NCBI RefSeq assembly: GCF_001592265.1
Contig: NZ_BCWP01000008.1
Location: forward strand, 50,655 to 114,654
Length of the DNA stretch: 64,000 nt
Source: Curvibacter delicatus NBRC 14919
Lineage (GTDB): Bacteria > Pseudomonadota > Gammaproteobacteria > Burkholderiales > Burkholderiaceae_C
Direction of reading: 5' to 3'
Each line of letters opens with the position of its first letter. Position 1 is the first letter of the stretch. Made by a program: the position numbers and the translations under genes. A model generated the notes under the pieces. That model made no database searches. It saw nothing but the letters and a program-made list of their open reading frames with translations, and was not told the DNA's origin. Positions 52,833-62,900 of this stretch are shown here, piece after piece.

Positions 52833-54482
52833 CTAGAACATCATGCGCGGGCCGGTGGTGGCCGGGCGCGTCGTCGTTTGAGCGGAACCGGCACTTACAG
52901 TGCCAGTGATCACCGTTGCGCCTTCCTTCAGCTCAGCCGCATCGGGCGAGTTCGGCAGCACCAGCAGTTCGGTGCTGGTGCCGTCGGTGATGCCCAGGCG
53001 CACATTCAGCGCCTTCGGGTTGCCACTGGCGTCCATCACGTAGATGCGGCCACGCGTCACGGTGCGGCCCGCGGCCTCCATCACCAGCGCGGCGTAGCGG
53101 GTCTTCTGCTCCGGCGTCAGCAGCTCACCGATGCGGGCGCGGATGTCGGCCGTGATGCGCTCGCGCGCCTTCGCACGCTCGGCTTCCGGCACGTCGCGCA
53201 GCTGCATGAACTTCGGCCGTGCGTCGGCATAGATGGCGTCCACCTTCTCGGTCTGCGCCGCATCCAGTTGCAGCTCCTTCACCAGCCGGTTGCGGAACTC
53301 GGTGGCGGGACCGCCGGCCGCCGGTGCCGCAGGGGCTGCGGCCGCCGGTTTCTCGGTAGCATTTGGGGCTGAAGCCCCCGTCCCTGCTGCGCCAGCCGCT
53401 GCATTTTTAGTAGCATCCTGCGCTTGCGGTGCCGGCTCCACGCCGGTGATGCGCACACGCAGCGCCGAGTTCGGCACCTTCAGCGCGCTCTCGCGCACAT
53501 CCGTCACCACCCGCACATTGGCCGTCATGCCGGGCAGCAGGCGGCCGTCGTTGTTGGCAAAGGTCACCACCGCCACATAGGTCACCACATTGGCCACGTT
53601 GGTCGCGGCCTTGCGCACCTGGCTGATCTGGCCCTCGAAGGTCTGGCCGGGGTAGGCGTCCACCGTGAAGCTGGCCTTCTGCCCGCCGCGGATGCGGCCC
53701 ACGTCGGCCTCGTCAATGGCGGCCTCCACCTGCATCTCGCGCAGGTTCTGCGCAATGATGAACAGCTCGGGCGACTGCAGGCTGGCGGCCACGGTCTGGC
53801 CTTTCTCGATGGCGCGCTTGATCACAATGCCGTCCACCGGCGAGGTGATGCGCGTGCGCGCCAGGTCGATACGGGCCTGCGCCAGCGCCGCGTCGCGCTG
53901 CGCCACGGAAGCCTGTGCGCTCTTCACCTGCGCCTCGGTCACGCCCAGTTGCGCCTCGGCCGCTTTCACCGCCTCCAGCGAGGTGTTGACCAGCGCGTTC
54001 GACTTGTCGGCCTCGCTGCGCGCGATGAACTCCTTGCTCACCAGCATCAGGTTGCGCTCGTGCGTGCGGCGCGCCTCGGCCAGGTCGGTCTGCGCGCGCG
54101 ACACCTGCGCCTTGCTGGCCGCCACATTGGCCTGCGCTGTCATCACCACGGCACGCGCGGCGTCCACATCGGCCTGGGCCGAGCGCACGCGGTATTCAAA
54201 GGTCTCGGGGTCGATCACGGCAATCAGTTGGCCGGCCTTCACCTCGGAATTGAAGTCGGCCAGGATCTCCTTGATCTGGCCCGACACCTGGGTACCCACC
54301 GTCACCTGCGTCACCGGGCTCACCGCCCCGGTGGCCGCCACCGCCGCCTGCAGCGGCCCGCGTTCGATCTTGCCGGTGCGGTACTGCACGTCGTCGGCGC
54401 CGCCGCGCTGAAACCACCACCAGCCGGCCGCACCCAGCACCACCGCCGCCGCCACACCTGCCACGAGATATGTTTTCTTCAT
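52833..54482 (-). CDS. MacA-like periplasmic adaptor with an inserted helical domain
   Basis: This 549-aa protein has an N-terminal membrane anchor (TYLVAGVAAAVVLGAAGWWW) and an HlyD/RND adaptor core with hairpin (about 105-190) and barrel domains. About 110 additional residues (about 375-485) form an Ala/Pro-rich linker plus a Spy/LTXXQ-like helical unit (ELQLDAAQTEKVDAIYADARPKF and LLTPEQKTRYAAL), which ordinary MacA lacks. A TolC-type partner is not in the window. The start at 54482 (MKKTYL) fits the signal anchor. Confidence 0.85.
   Translation of the reverse strand: MKKTYLVAGVAAAVVLGAAGWWWFQRGGADDVQYRTGKIERGPLQAAVAATGAVSPVTQVTVGTQVSGQIKEILADFNSEVKAGQLIAVIDPETFEYRVRSAQADVDAARAVVMTAQANVAASKAQVSRAQTDLAEARRTHERNLMLVSKEFIARSEADKSNALVNTSLEAVKAAEAQLGVTEAQVKSAQASVAQRDAALAQARIDLARTRITSPVDGIVIKRAIEKGQTVAASLQSPELFIIAQNLREMQVEAAIDEADVGRIRGGQKASFTVDAYPGQTFEGQISQVRKAATNVANVVTYVAVVTFANNDGRLLPGMTANVRVVTDVRESALKVPNSALRVRITGVEPAPQAQDATKNAAAGAAGTGASAPNATEKPAAAAPAAPAAGGPATEFRNRLVKELQLDAAQTEKVDAIYADARPKFMQLRDVPEAERAKARERITADIRARIGELLTPEQKTRYAALVMEAAGRTVTRGRIYVMDASGNPKALNVRLGITDGTSTELLVLPNSPDAAELKEGATVITGTVSAGSAQTTTRPATTGPRMMF
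53398..53414 (+). repeat. 17-bp GCT...AGC repeat in the adaptor gene
   Basis: GCTGCATTTTTAGTAGC lies in the Ala/Pro-rich linker region of the adaptor. It belongs to the same group as the copies at 46839, 58347 and 58826. Confidence 0.5.
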
Positions 54483-54706
54483 GCGGCCATTGTAGAAAGG
54501 GCGCCCCTGTCCCCGCGTCAAGTCAGGTATCCGCCATGTAAAGACGCGGCAAACCTGGCCGCCTTCTTGCCCTCCCTTGGCCGCCGTTCACGCCGGCCCA
54601 TGGCATTTCACGCCGCGCCGGCTGCATTCCGTCGCACGGCGCTGGCACCGCCGGCACCGTGCGCGCACAGTCCGCTCCACGGTTCAACCCACCCCTGGAG
54701 GACACC

Positions 54707-55675
54707 ATGCAACTGACACCCGTCATCGCCATCCATCTCAGCGCCGCCCTGGCGGCCACCGTCATCGGCCCCTTTGCCCTGTGGGCGCGCCGCGGCCGCA
54801 CCCAGCGCCCGCGCCTGCACCGCGCCCTTGGCTATGCCTGGGTCACGCTGATGATCGCCACCGCCGTCTCGGCCCTCTTCATCCATGGCAACAACCTGCC
54901 GCACATCTACGGCTACGGCCCCATCCACCTGCTGATCCCGATCGTCTTCGTCGCCCTGTTCGGCGCCTTCTGGTACCTGGCGCGCGGCAACATCGCCGGC
55001 CACCGCCGCACCATGCAGATCACCTACGTCGCCTCCTGCGTGGTGGCCGGCGGCTTCACCCTGCTGCCCAGCCGCTACCTGGGACAGGTGCTCTGGGGCG
55101 AGTGGCTGGGCCTGCTATCGCCCGGCGCAGCCAGGCCCGGCATGCTGGCCGGCATCCTCGGCAGCACACCCTTCTGGGTCTGGGCCTTGCTGGCCGGCCT
55201 GCTGATCCTGGGCTACTCGCAGACGCGCCCGCGCCAAACCAGTCCGACCCGCACGCTGGCCATGCCCCTGGCCATGGGCGCGCTGTCGTTCTACGGCACG
55301 ATCTCGGCCTTGGGCACCTCCGTCCCCGTGCTGGCCGGCTGGCTGCTCAGCACTGTGCTGGCCGTCGCCTGCATGGCCCGCTTGCCCGCTACGGGCGGCA
55401 CCCATTACGACGCCATCCGACGCATGATTGAGTTGCCTGGCAGTTGGGTACCGATGTTGCTGATCCTCGGCATCTTTCTCACCAAATACAGTGTCGGCGT
55501 CGGCCTCGCGCTGCGCCCCGCGCTGCAGCAGGAGCTGGCCTTTGCCCTGCCCATCGCCATGCTCTATGGCCTGTTCACCGGTCTGTTCGCCGGTCGCGCC
55601 CTGCGCCTGCTGCGCCTGGTCCTGGCCGCCCACCGTAGCCCCGCCCCCACGTTGACGCCTGCCACCCAGGCCTGA
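54707..55675 (+). CDS. DUF2306-like multi-pass membrane protein
   Basis: This 322-aa protein has about eight membrane helices. The first half has the DUF2306 pattern (IHLSAALAATVIGPFALWARRG, RLHRALGYAWVTLMIATAVSALFI, HRRTMQITYVASCVVAGGFTLLPSRYLG). The second half is an additional membrane domain resembling DUF6622. Function unknown. The ATG at 54707 has GGAGG six bases upstream. It starts a plus-strand run of six genes ending with the LytTR regulator. Confidence 0.75.
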   Translation: MQLTPVIAIHLSAALAATVIGPFALWARRGRTQRPRLHRALGYAWVTLMIATAVSALFIHGNNLPHIYGYGPIHLLIPIVFVALFGAFWYLARGNIAGHRRTMQITYVASCVVAGGFTLLPSRYLGQVLWGEWLGLLSPGAARPGMLAGILGSTPFWVWALLAGLLILGYSQTRPRQTSPTRTLAMPLAMGALSFYGTISALGTSVPVLAGWLLSTVLAVACMARLPATGGTHYDAIRRMIELPGSWVPMLLILGIFLTKYSVGVGLALRPALQQELAFALPIAMLYGLFTGLFAGRALRLLRLVLAAHRSPAPTLTPATQA

Positions 55676-55686
55676 AACCACCCACC

Positions 55687-55986
55687 ATGAACACACCATC
55701 CAACACCCTGAGCCACGACGAGATCGAACGCCTGGCCCACCGCCACGCCAAGGTCAAGCTCGGCTGGTACTTCCACGCCTGCATCTACATCCTCGTCAAC
55801 CTGCTGCTCGCCGGCCTGTCCAGCCTCGGAGAACGCTCGTGGGCCGTCTACCCCGCCCTGGGCTGGGGCCTGGGCCTGGCCATCCACGGCCTGGCCGTGC
55901 TGCTGTCCACCCACGGCCACCAGCTGCATGAGCGCCTGGTGGAGCGCGAACGCCAACGCCTGGCAACCCGACGCGACCCGTGGTAA
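55687..55986 (+). CDS. 2TM domain protein (copy 1)
   Basis: This 99-aa protein has two membrane helices and the conserved start SHDEIERLAHRHAKVKLGWYFHACIYILVNLLL, ending with basic helix RLVERERQRL. The 2TM domain is often found next to or within LytS-type histidine kinases. A close relative is encoded at 57062, so the two are likely duplicates. Confidence 0.8.
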   Translation: MNTPSNTLSHDEIERLAHRHAKVKLGWYFHACIYILVNLLLAGLSSLGERSWAVYPALGWGLGLAIHGLAVLLSTHGHQLHERLVERERQRLATRRDPW

Positions 55987-56000
55987 ATAAGGGGCTCCCC

Positions 56001-57050
56001 ATGACAAACACCCTCTGGCTCCCTCTGCTGCGCTTGGCCGCCCTGGGCGCAGGCGCGCTCATCAGCCTGGCCACCCAGGCCGCCGTGGGCTTGGACGAAC
56101 TGCCTGGCCGCGAAGGTGACGGCCCCGTCACCGTCTTCTACCCCTCCAGCAGCCCGGCCCAGCCTGTGCAACGCGCCCGACTCACGCTGTCCGTCGCGCC
56201 ACAAGGCGTGCCCGAACGCGGCAACGGACGCCTCATCGTGCTCTCGCACGGATCCGGTGGTGAACCCTGGTCGCAAAGCGACCTGGCCCTGCACCTGGCT
56301 GGCGCCGGTTTTGTCGTGGCCCTGCCCGAACACGCCGGCGACAACTGGCGCGACCTCAGCAAGATCGGCCCCGAAAGCTGGAAGCTGCGCCCGCTCGAAG
56401 TCACGCGCGCCATCGACGCACTGGGCCACGACCCGCGCTTCGCCCCGCTGTTGGACCTGCAGCGCGTCGGTGTCTACGGCATGTCGGCCGGCGGCCACAC
56501 CGCGCTCACCCTGGCCGGCGGGCGCTGGTCCCCCGCGCGCCTGCGTGCGCATTGCGACGCGCACCTGGCCGAAGACTTCGTGGGCTGCACCGGCGCGGCC
56601 AGCGAACTCACCGGCGGCTGGACCGACAGTCTCAAGCAAAGCGTTGCCCGCTTCATCATCCATCGCAAACTGCAGGACGACACTCTCTACGGCCACACCG
56701 ACCCGCGCATCCGCGCCGTCGTCGCGGCCGTGCCCTTCGCGGTGGACTTCGACCTGGACAGCCTGGCCCATCCGGTCGTGCCACTGGCCCTGATCGAAGC
56801 CGGGCAAGACCGCTGGCTGCTGCCGCAATTCCACAGCGGCCCCGTGCTGGCCGCCTGCAGCAGCTGCACCCGGCTGGCCCTGCTACCCACTGGCGGCCAC
56901 GGCGCGCTGCTCGCGCCCCTGCCGCCAGCTGACAAACTGCCGCCCCGCGTCGCGCGCCTGCTGGCCGACCCGCCGGGTTTCGACCGGGCGGAGCTGCCCG
57001 CGCTCTACCAGCACATCAGCAGCTTCTTCCAAAAACACCTGCTGCCCTAG
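56001..57050 (+). CDS. Exported dienelactone-hydrolase-like alpha/beta hydrolase
   Basis: This 349-aa protein starts with a signal-peptide-like stretch (LRLAALGAGALISLATQAAVG). It has the nucleophile elbow YGMSAGGHTAL and a late histidine in PTGGHGALL. An early LSHGSGGEPW segment is typical of oxyanion loops in this group. It likely acts in the periplasm on an ester; substrate unknown. It lies between two paralogous 2TM genes. Confidence 0.8.
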   Translation: MTNTLWLPLLRLAALGAGALISLATQAAVGLDELPGREGDGPVTVFYPSSSPAQPVQRARLTLSVAPQGVPERGNGRLIVLSHGSGGEPWSQSDLALHLAGAGFVVALPEHAGDNWRDLSKIGPESWKLRPLEVTRAIDALGHDPRFAPLLDLQRVGVYGMSAGGHTALTLAGGRWSPARLRAHCDAHLAEDFVGCTGAASELTGGWTDSLKQSVARFIIHRKLQDDTLYGHTDPRIRAVVAAVPFAVDFDLDSLAHPVVPLALIEAGQDRWLLPQFHSGPVLAACSSCTRLALLPTGGHGALLAPLPPADKLPPRVARLLADPPGFDRAELPALYQHISSFFQKHLLP

Positions 57051-57061
57051 AATCGTTGCGC

Positions 57062-57358
57062 ATGTCCTCACCACTCTCCCCTGAAGAAATCGAGCGCCTG
57101 GCGCAACGACGCGCCAGTGCCAAGCTCGGCTGGTACGCCCATGCGGCGGTGTATGTGCTGGTGAACCTGTTTCTTTTTGCCATCTCCCGTTACGCCTTTG
57201 GCACGCGGCCCTGGTCGGTGGCACCGCTGCTGGGCTGGGGCATCGGGCTGGCACTGCATGGCCTTTCTGTCTTCCTGCTGGGCAAAGGAAGCGGCCTGCG
57301 CGAGCGCATGGTGCAGAAAGAGCGCGAACGCCTGCAAGGCACGACCGACCGGCGCTGA
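57062..57358 (+). CDS. 2TM domain protein (copy 2)
   Basis: This 98-aa paralogue of the protein at 55687 shares EEIERLAQRRASAKLGWYAHAAVYVLVNL and the C-terminal RMVQKERERL. It lies 10 bp before the histidine kinase gene and is probably part of its signalling unit. Confidence 0.8.
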   Translation: MSSPLSPEEIERLAQRRASAKLGWYAHAAVYVLVNLFLFAISRYAFGTRPWSVAPLLGWGIGLALHGLSVFLLGKGSGLRERMVQKERERLQGTTDRR

Positions 57359-57368
57359 ACGGCCCGCC

Positions 57369-58415
57369 ATGAAGATCGACTGGTTCGAAAAACTCCGCAC
57401 CTACCTGCAGGTGCTGGCCTTCGCGCTGGTCGTGGCCACCCTGCAATACACCTTCATGCCCGAGCGGCCTTACGGCCCGCCGGTGGTCTACTCGCTGTTC
57501 ATCGCCTCCATCACCTGGGCCATCATTGACCTCGGGCGCGAATTCTTCCCCTCCAGCGCCGAGACCGGCTGGCCCCACGGCTGGCCAGGCATCGCGCTGG
57601 TGGTGGGCGGCATCGCCGTCGGCTACCTGCTGGGCAGCGGCATTGCTGACCGCCTGTGCTTCCTGTTCGGCTGGCAGCAGTCCGACATCGGCGTGCGCGA
57701 GAACCTCACACGCAGTTCCATCCTCATCACCGCGCTGGCCGGCATCGCAGGCACCTACTACTTCTACAGCAGCCACAAGAGCGCCTACCTCGAACGCAAG
57801 ATGGACGAGACCAGCCGCCAGGCTGACGAAGCGCGTCTGCGCCTGCTGGAAACGCAGCTCGAGCCGCACATGCTGTTCAACACCCTGGCCAACCTGCGCG
57901 CGCTCATCACCACCGACCCGCCGCGCGCCACCGCCATGCTCGACCGCATGATTGCCTACCTGCGCGCCACGCTCAGTGCCTCGCGCCAGGGCACGCACCC
58001 GCTGGCGGCCGAGTTCGAGCGCCTGCAGGACTACCTGGAACTCATGGCCGTGCGCATGGGCCCGCGCCTGCACTACACGCTGGACCTGCCACCCGAACTG
58101 GCCACCTGCCCGGTGCCGGCGCTGCTGCTGCAGCCGCTGGTGGAAAACAGCATCGCGCACGGGCTGGAGCCCAAGGTGGAGGGCGGCAGCATCACCGTGC
58201 AGGCGCGGCGCGACGGCGCGCAGCTGGTGCTGGAGGTCATCGACACCGGCCTGGGCCTGGACGCCAGCCAAGGCAGCTCCGACGGCACCGGCTTCGGCCT
58301 GGCGCAGGTGCGCGAACGGCTGGCCACCGAGTACGGCGCGCAGGCTGCTCTGAATTTTGTAGCTGGTGGCGAAGGCGGAACAAGGGCTACCATCACATTT
58401 CCTTGCAAACCATGA
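57369..58415 (+). CDS. LytS/AlgZ-like sensor histidine kinase
   Basis: This 348-aa membrane kinase has four hydrophobic helices in the first 135 residues. A coiled linker and a His_kinase domain follow, with phosphoacceptor His167 in QLEPHMLFNTLANLRAL (the hallmark of LytS-type kinases). The ATPase has ENSIAHGLEPK and DTGLGL. It would phosphorylate the LytTR regulator encoded next, with which it overlaps by 4 bp. Confidence 0.9.
   Translation: MKIDWFEKLRTYLQVLAFALVVATLQYTFMPERPYGPPVVYSLFIASITWAIIDLGREFFPSSAETGWPHGWPGIALVVGGIAVGYLLGSGIADRLCFLFGWQQSDIGVRENLTRSSILITALAGIAGTYYFYSSHKSAYLERKMDETSRQADEARLRLLETQLEPHMLFNTLANLRALITTDPPRATAMLDRMIAYLRATLSASRQGTHPLAAEFERLQDYLELMAVRMGPRLHYTLDLPPELATCPVPALLLQPLVENSIAHGLEPKVEGGSITVQARRDGAQLVLEVIDTGLGLDASQGSSDGTGFGLAQVRERLATEYGAQAALNFVAGGEGGTRATITFPCKP
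58347..58363 (+). repeat. 17-bp GCT...AGC repeat in the histidine kinase gene
   Basis: GCTCTGAATTTTGTAGC, near the kinase 3' end. It shares the core TGAATTTTG with the copy at 58826. Confidence 0.55.
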
Positions 58416-59230
58416 GCAACCACCCCACCGCCCTGATTGCCGAAGACGAACCGCTGCTGGCCCAGGCCCTGCAGGCCGAGCTGGCGCGCGCCTGGCCGGC
58501 GCTGCAGGTGCTGGGGGTGGCCGGCAACGGCGAAGCGGCGGTGGCACAAGCGCTGGCACAGCAACCCGACGTCTTGTTCTTCGACATCCGCATGCCGGCC
58601 CTCAGCGGGCTGGAAGCCGCCGCTGCGCTGGCCGATGCCTGGCCGCAAGATGGGCCGCAGACCAAGCCTTTTCCGGCGCTGGTGTTCGTCACCGCCTACG
58701 ACCAGTACGCCGTGCAGGCCTTCGAAGCGCAGGCGGTGGACTACCTGCTCAAGCCGGTGCAACCCGAGCGGCTGCAGAAAACCGTGGCCAAAGTGCAGTT
58801 GGCCCTTGCCAACCATGCGCCAGCCGCTATGAATTTTGAAGCAACGCTGGCACAGCTGCGCCACCTGCTTGGCGCGCAGGCGGGCACCGCACCGGTACCC
58901 GCGGCACCGCTGCGCCTGCTGCAGGCCAGCGTGGGCACGGCCATCCGCATGGTGCCGGTGGACGAGGTGCTGTACTTTGAAGCCGCCGACAAGTACGTGC
59001 GCGTGCTCACGGCCGAGCACGAGTACCTGCTACGCACCCCGCTCAAGGAGTTGCTGCCGCAGCTCGACCCGCAGGCCTTCTGGCAGGTGCACCGCGGCAC
59101 CGTGGTGCGCGCGGCTGCCATTGAAGCCGTGGCGCGCGACGAAGCCGGCAAGCTCTGGCTGCGCCTGCGCGGCAGCACGGCGCGGCTGGCCGTGAGCCGG
59201 CTCTACGCGCACCTGTTCAAGGCCATGTAA
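58412..59230 (+). CDS. LytTR-type response regulator
   Basis: This 272-aa regulator has a receiver domain with acidic pocket (EDE at 11-13), phosphoacceptor Asp58 in FFDIRMP and Lys in YLLKPVQP. A LytTR DNA-binding domain fills the C-terminal 100 residues (VPVDEVLYFEAADKYVRV, then FWQVHRGTVV). It is translationally coupled to the kinase. Target promoters cannot be read here. Confidence 0.92.
   Translation: MSNHPTALIAEDEPLLAQALQAELARAWPALQVLGVAGNGEAAVAQALAQQPDVLFFDIRMPALSGLEAAAALADAWPQDGPQTKPFPALVFVTAYDQYAVQAFEAQAVDYLLKPVQPERLQKTVAKVQLALANHAPAAMNFEATLAQLRHLLGAQAGTAPVPAAPLRLLQASVGTAIRMVPVDEVLYFEAADKYVRVLTAEHEYLLRTPLKELLPQLDPQAFWQVHRGTVVRAAAIEAVARDEAGKLWLRLRGSTARLAVSRLYAHLFKAM
58826..58842 (+). 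repeat. 17-bp GCT...AGC repeat in the response regulator gene
   Basis: GCTATGAATTTTGAAGC, in the linker between receiver and LytTR domains. It adds AMNFEA to the protein, a place where an insert is easily tolerated. Confidence 0.55.
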
Positions 59231-59390
59231 GCAAGCCAGGCCTCACGTTTTTCAAGCGCGGCCTCAAGTCTTCGCGCCAGCTGCCGTTAATAAAAACATC
59301 GGGCCCGGTTTTGGCGAACTGCCCGGTGGCCCACTCCTCGGGGTGGTGCCGGTTTGTCTCCTCGGCCATGCTTTATCAGGGTCTGGTCTT

Positions 59391-59425
59391 AAGCCCGCAG
59401 GTGCTCCTTTCCTGCGGGCTTTTTT
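59391..59425 (+). terminator. Rho-independent terminator after the LytTR operon
   Basis: AAGCCCGCAGG (59391-59401), 9-base loop, CCTGCGGGCTT (59411-59421), then a T-run. The 160 bp between the regulator stop and this hairpin hold no other gene. Confidence 0.85.
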
Positions 59426-59463
59426 ATTGGGCCAACCCTGGCCCGCGGGGCTCGGTCACGCGC

Positions 59464-59814
59464 TCAATCGCGGTCCCAGCCGCGGCGCCCTTCCCAGCGG
59501 CCTTCGCGCCCACCATAGGCGTAGCCACGGTCCCAGCCACGGTGGTGGTGATGGCGCCAGCCGGGCGGCGGGCCGTAGTACACCGGGGCCGGCGGCATGT
59601 AGACCACCGGGCGCGGTGGTGGCATGTACACCACGGGCGGGTAGGCCACCACCGGCGGTGCGCTGGCCACACCCACCTGCACACCGGGCGAGGCCACGCC
59701 GATGGACCAGTAGATGTTGTCGCCGTGCGCGTGCGCCGCGCCGCTGGCACCCAGTGTCAGCGCGGCTGCGCATGCAAACGCGGCAAGGGTTTTGACGGAC
59801 GTTTTGGCTTTCAT
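59464..59814 (-). CDS. Exported proline/tyrosine-rich small protein
   Basis: This 116-aa protein has a clear signal peptide (KTLAAFACAAALTLGASGAAHA). The mature chain has repeats of PPVVYMPPPRPVVYMPP and a tail rich in Gly, Arg, Trp and His (RHHHHRGWDRGYAYGG). Similar low-complexity exported proteins are common in this bacterial family. A surface or stress role is possible, but nothing specific can be said. Confidence 0.75.
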   Translation of the reverse strand: MKAKTSVKTLAAFACAAALTLGASGAAHAHGDNIYWSIGVASPGVQVGVASAPPVVAYPPVVYMPPPRPVVYMPPAPVYYGPPPGWRHHHHRGWDRGYAYGGREGRWEGRRGWDRD

Positions 59815-59973
59815 CGCATTTCCTTTCAGGGATCAAGCGGGGCCGTGTCACAAGCCCCTGCTACCTACAACGACTGCCAGACCGCTTGGCCGACCACCCA
59901 GATGTGACTTGCGTTTCAGTGTGTAAAGAGACGACACAGGCCCGGCCGCGTACAGGCGGGCCGCATACCGCCT

Positions 59974-62900
59974 TCAGCGCCGCAGTTCGGCCAGCGTGAA
60001 GTCGGGCACCCCCTGCAGCACCGGGGTCACCGGGGTCTGTTCGCCCCGGGTCAGCTCGTCCACACGGTCGGCCACATAGGCATCCAACCCCTTGTAGGTC
60101 ACACGTCCGCGCTGCTTGAAATCGGCCGCCCCACGCAGCCCCTCTACCACGGCCTTTGTAAAAGCACCGTTGCCCCAGGCCGGGTTCTCCTGCGACAGTT
60201 GCTCCCCCGTGGACGACGCGAACACCACCAAGCCGTTTTCCGAACTGGCCAGATCGTTGATGGCGTTCGTGGCATCACTGGCGCGACGCGGCAGCGTCTT
60301 GCCGATCACATTGCCCGAATGACAGGTGTCGACAAAAATCACCACGCGTCCCGGCAGGCCCGCCAGCGTGTCGCGTATGGTGTTGAACGGCACCGCCGTA
60401 TGGGGCAGGCGGTCCAGATCTGCCTCATGCGTCATGAAGTAATAGGCCGACCCCTCGTTCAAACCGTGACCGGCAAAAAACACCATCACCGTGTCCTGCG
60501 CCGTCACGTTCTGCTTGAGCCATTGGAACCCGGCTTCCACCCCCTTCTTGGAGGCGTCCTTGTCCAGCAACTGCTTGACATACACCTCGTTGTACCTGGC
60601 GCCGCGCTGGCCCTGCAGGGTCGCCACAAAATCACGTGCATCCTTGGACGGCAAACCCAAGTTGAAGGCCGTATTGTCATAACGCGACACCCCCGCTGCC
60701 AGCAGGAACAGATTGCCCTTGCCCAGCTGTTGGCGGGGGCCGGTGTAGTTCATACGGATCAGCGTGGGCACCGACGCGCCGTAGCGGTTCTCCGCCACCA
60801 GACGGATCTCGGCATCCTCGGCCGGTACATCGATCACCAACTCCCGCTCGTCCCCTGCGGCCATGGTGGTCGCCTCCTCACGCTTGCTGGTGGCCGAAGC
60901 CGAGACCACCGTGGTGCGCAGATGCGTGACCGGCGCCTGCGCGGCCGACACGGCCTTGAAGCGCACACGCACCTGCCGCTTCTCGGAGCTGAACTCGAAA
61001 CCGGGTGAGATCACCTCGATGCGTGGCGGCAAGGCCTCCAGGCGCACGGCCGAAGCCGCAATGAGCGGGGCGCCCGCTTCGGACGCGCTGACGGCATCAG
61101 CCTCGTCGTCGTTATCTTGCGTCGGCGCCGCAGCAGGCGGTGCGGGCCGGGGGCTGGCCGCCACCACCGGCGGCGGGACACTCGGGCGAGCGTCCGGGCG
61201 GGTCGCCGGCGCAGCCTTGGGCGATGCCGCATCACCCTGCGCCGTACTGCGCTGGGCCAGCAAGAGGCGAATGGCCTCGTCCTCTTTGCCGCTCTCCCAG
61301 GCCTGGCGGCCCAGGCCGCTGAGCAGCAACGTGGAGCGCAAACGCGACATGGGCATGAAATCGGCCACACGGTTGTCGCTGGGGTTGACGATCCAGCCGG
61401 CCAGGTCTTCGGCACCGGTGCTGGCCTCGTAATAGCCCTGGCTGCTGATGGCCAGCCAGCGCCGGCTCAACGGCTGCAGGTAATAGGCCATCACCGGCGC
61501 ACCGGTCGACCAGCGGAACAGCCACAACATGCCGTTGGACGTGGTGGCCACCACCAGATCTCGCGGCTCGATCAGGTTCACTGCCGTCACGTCTGAACCG
61601 AGGTAGGTCACCCACAGGCGCTCCCCCTTGGCCGACACCCGGTACAAACGTTCGCGGTTGCTGCCCACCGCCACCGTGCCATCGGTGGAATGCACGGCCA
61701 CGCACAAAGAGCGTTCGTTGCTGCCCTTCAAAGGCAGTCGGACATCGTTCACCGTGCCATCACGGGTGCCCTCCCAAGCCAGCACCTTCACGCCGCGCCC
61801 ACTGGTGGCGGGGGCATTCCAGCGCTCGCGCACACGTGACAACGGCGCGAATTCCGGCGAGGCCAGGTTGAAGGCCACCTCACGGTCGCCCTCAGCCGTG
61901 GCCACCGGCAAGGCCACCCAACCCGCATCGGTGACCTTCAAGGCCTGCGGTCGGTTTTCCAGGTTGGGCGTGTCGTGCGCCACCCGCCAGGCCAGCTTGA
62001 AATCGCCGCCCACCAGACCCACCGCACCGCGGTCGGACACATACACCACCTCACCCTTGCGCGTCACGGCCAGATCGGCCACCCGAGGATCGGGCAATTG
62101 CAACTGCACAAAACTGTCGCTGCGCCCGCCGCCGCTCCAACGGCGCATGAAACCGTGCGCGTGATGGAACGACCAGGTCGCGCCAAAAAAATACTTGCCA
62201 TCGGGCGACTGCGCCAGGCGCGAGAACCCCATGGAACTCGGGGTGCCGCGCCGGTCGGGGTCGTGCGGCAGCTCATTCAAAGTCTCGCCATCCAGCCGGG
62301 TGCGCGCTCCTACCAGAATCGTTTTGCCAGCCGCGTCCCAGCGGCTGCTGGCGTCTCCCCAGCGCGGCACCTTGCTGGCCGCCAGGTGCCACGTCCCGCG
62401 CTCGGGCCGGTAGAGCTTGACGGTGCTGTTGCGCCGGCCACTGGAGGTGGCGGCAAACAAGGTGCCATCTGCGCGAAACGCCAGGCCGGTCACGTCGGAT
62501 TCGTCATAGTCCGTATCGCGAAACACCTCGGCGCCGTTGTCCACGTTGTAGATACGAATGCCACGCGCCGACACCCCGCGCGGTTTGCCCGCCGCCAGAA
62601 AACGACCGTCCGGCGACCAGGCCAACGACGCCGTGTCTTCAGGCGCCTGGATCACCCGCTCCACCCGCCCGGTCTGCAAAGACAGGATCATGATGATGTG
62701 GCGCAGGTCGTACCCCGTCACCGCCACACGCTGCCCGTCCGGCGCCATGGCCAGCCCGCGCAAACGTGCGCCGTTGGCCGACGTTTTGGGAAAAAAGAAA
62801 CGCTGACGCAGCTCGCCGGTCTGGACGTCCCACACCCGCAAAGTACCGTCATAAGAGGCCGTGACCGCATGCCGTTCGTCCGGCGTGAGCACGATGTAGC

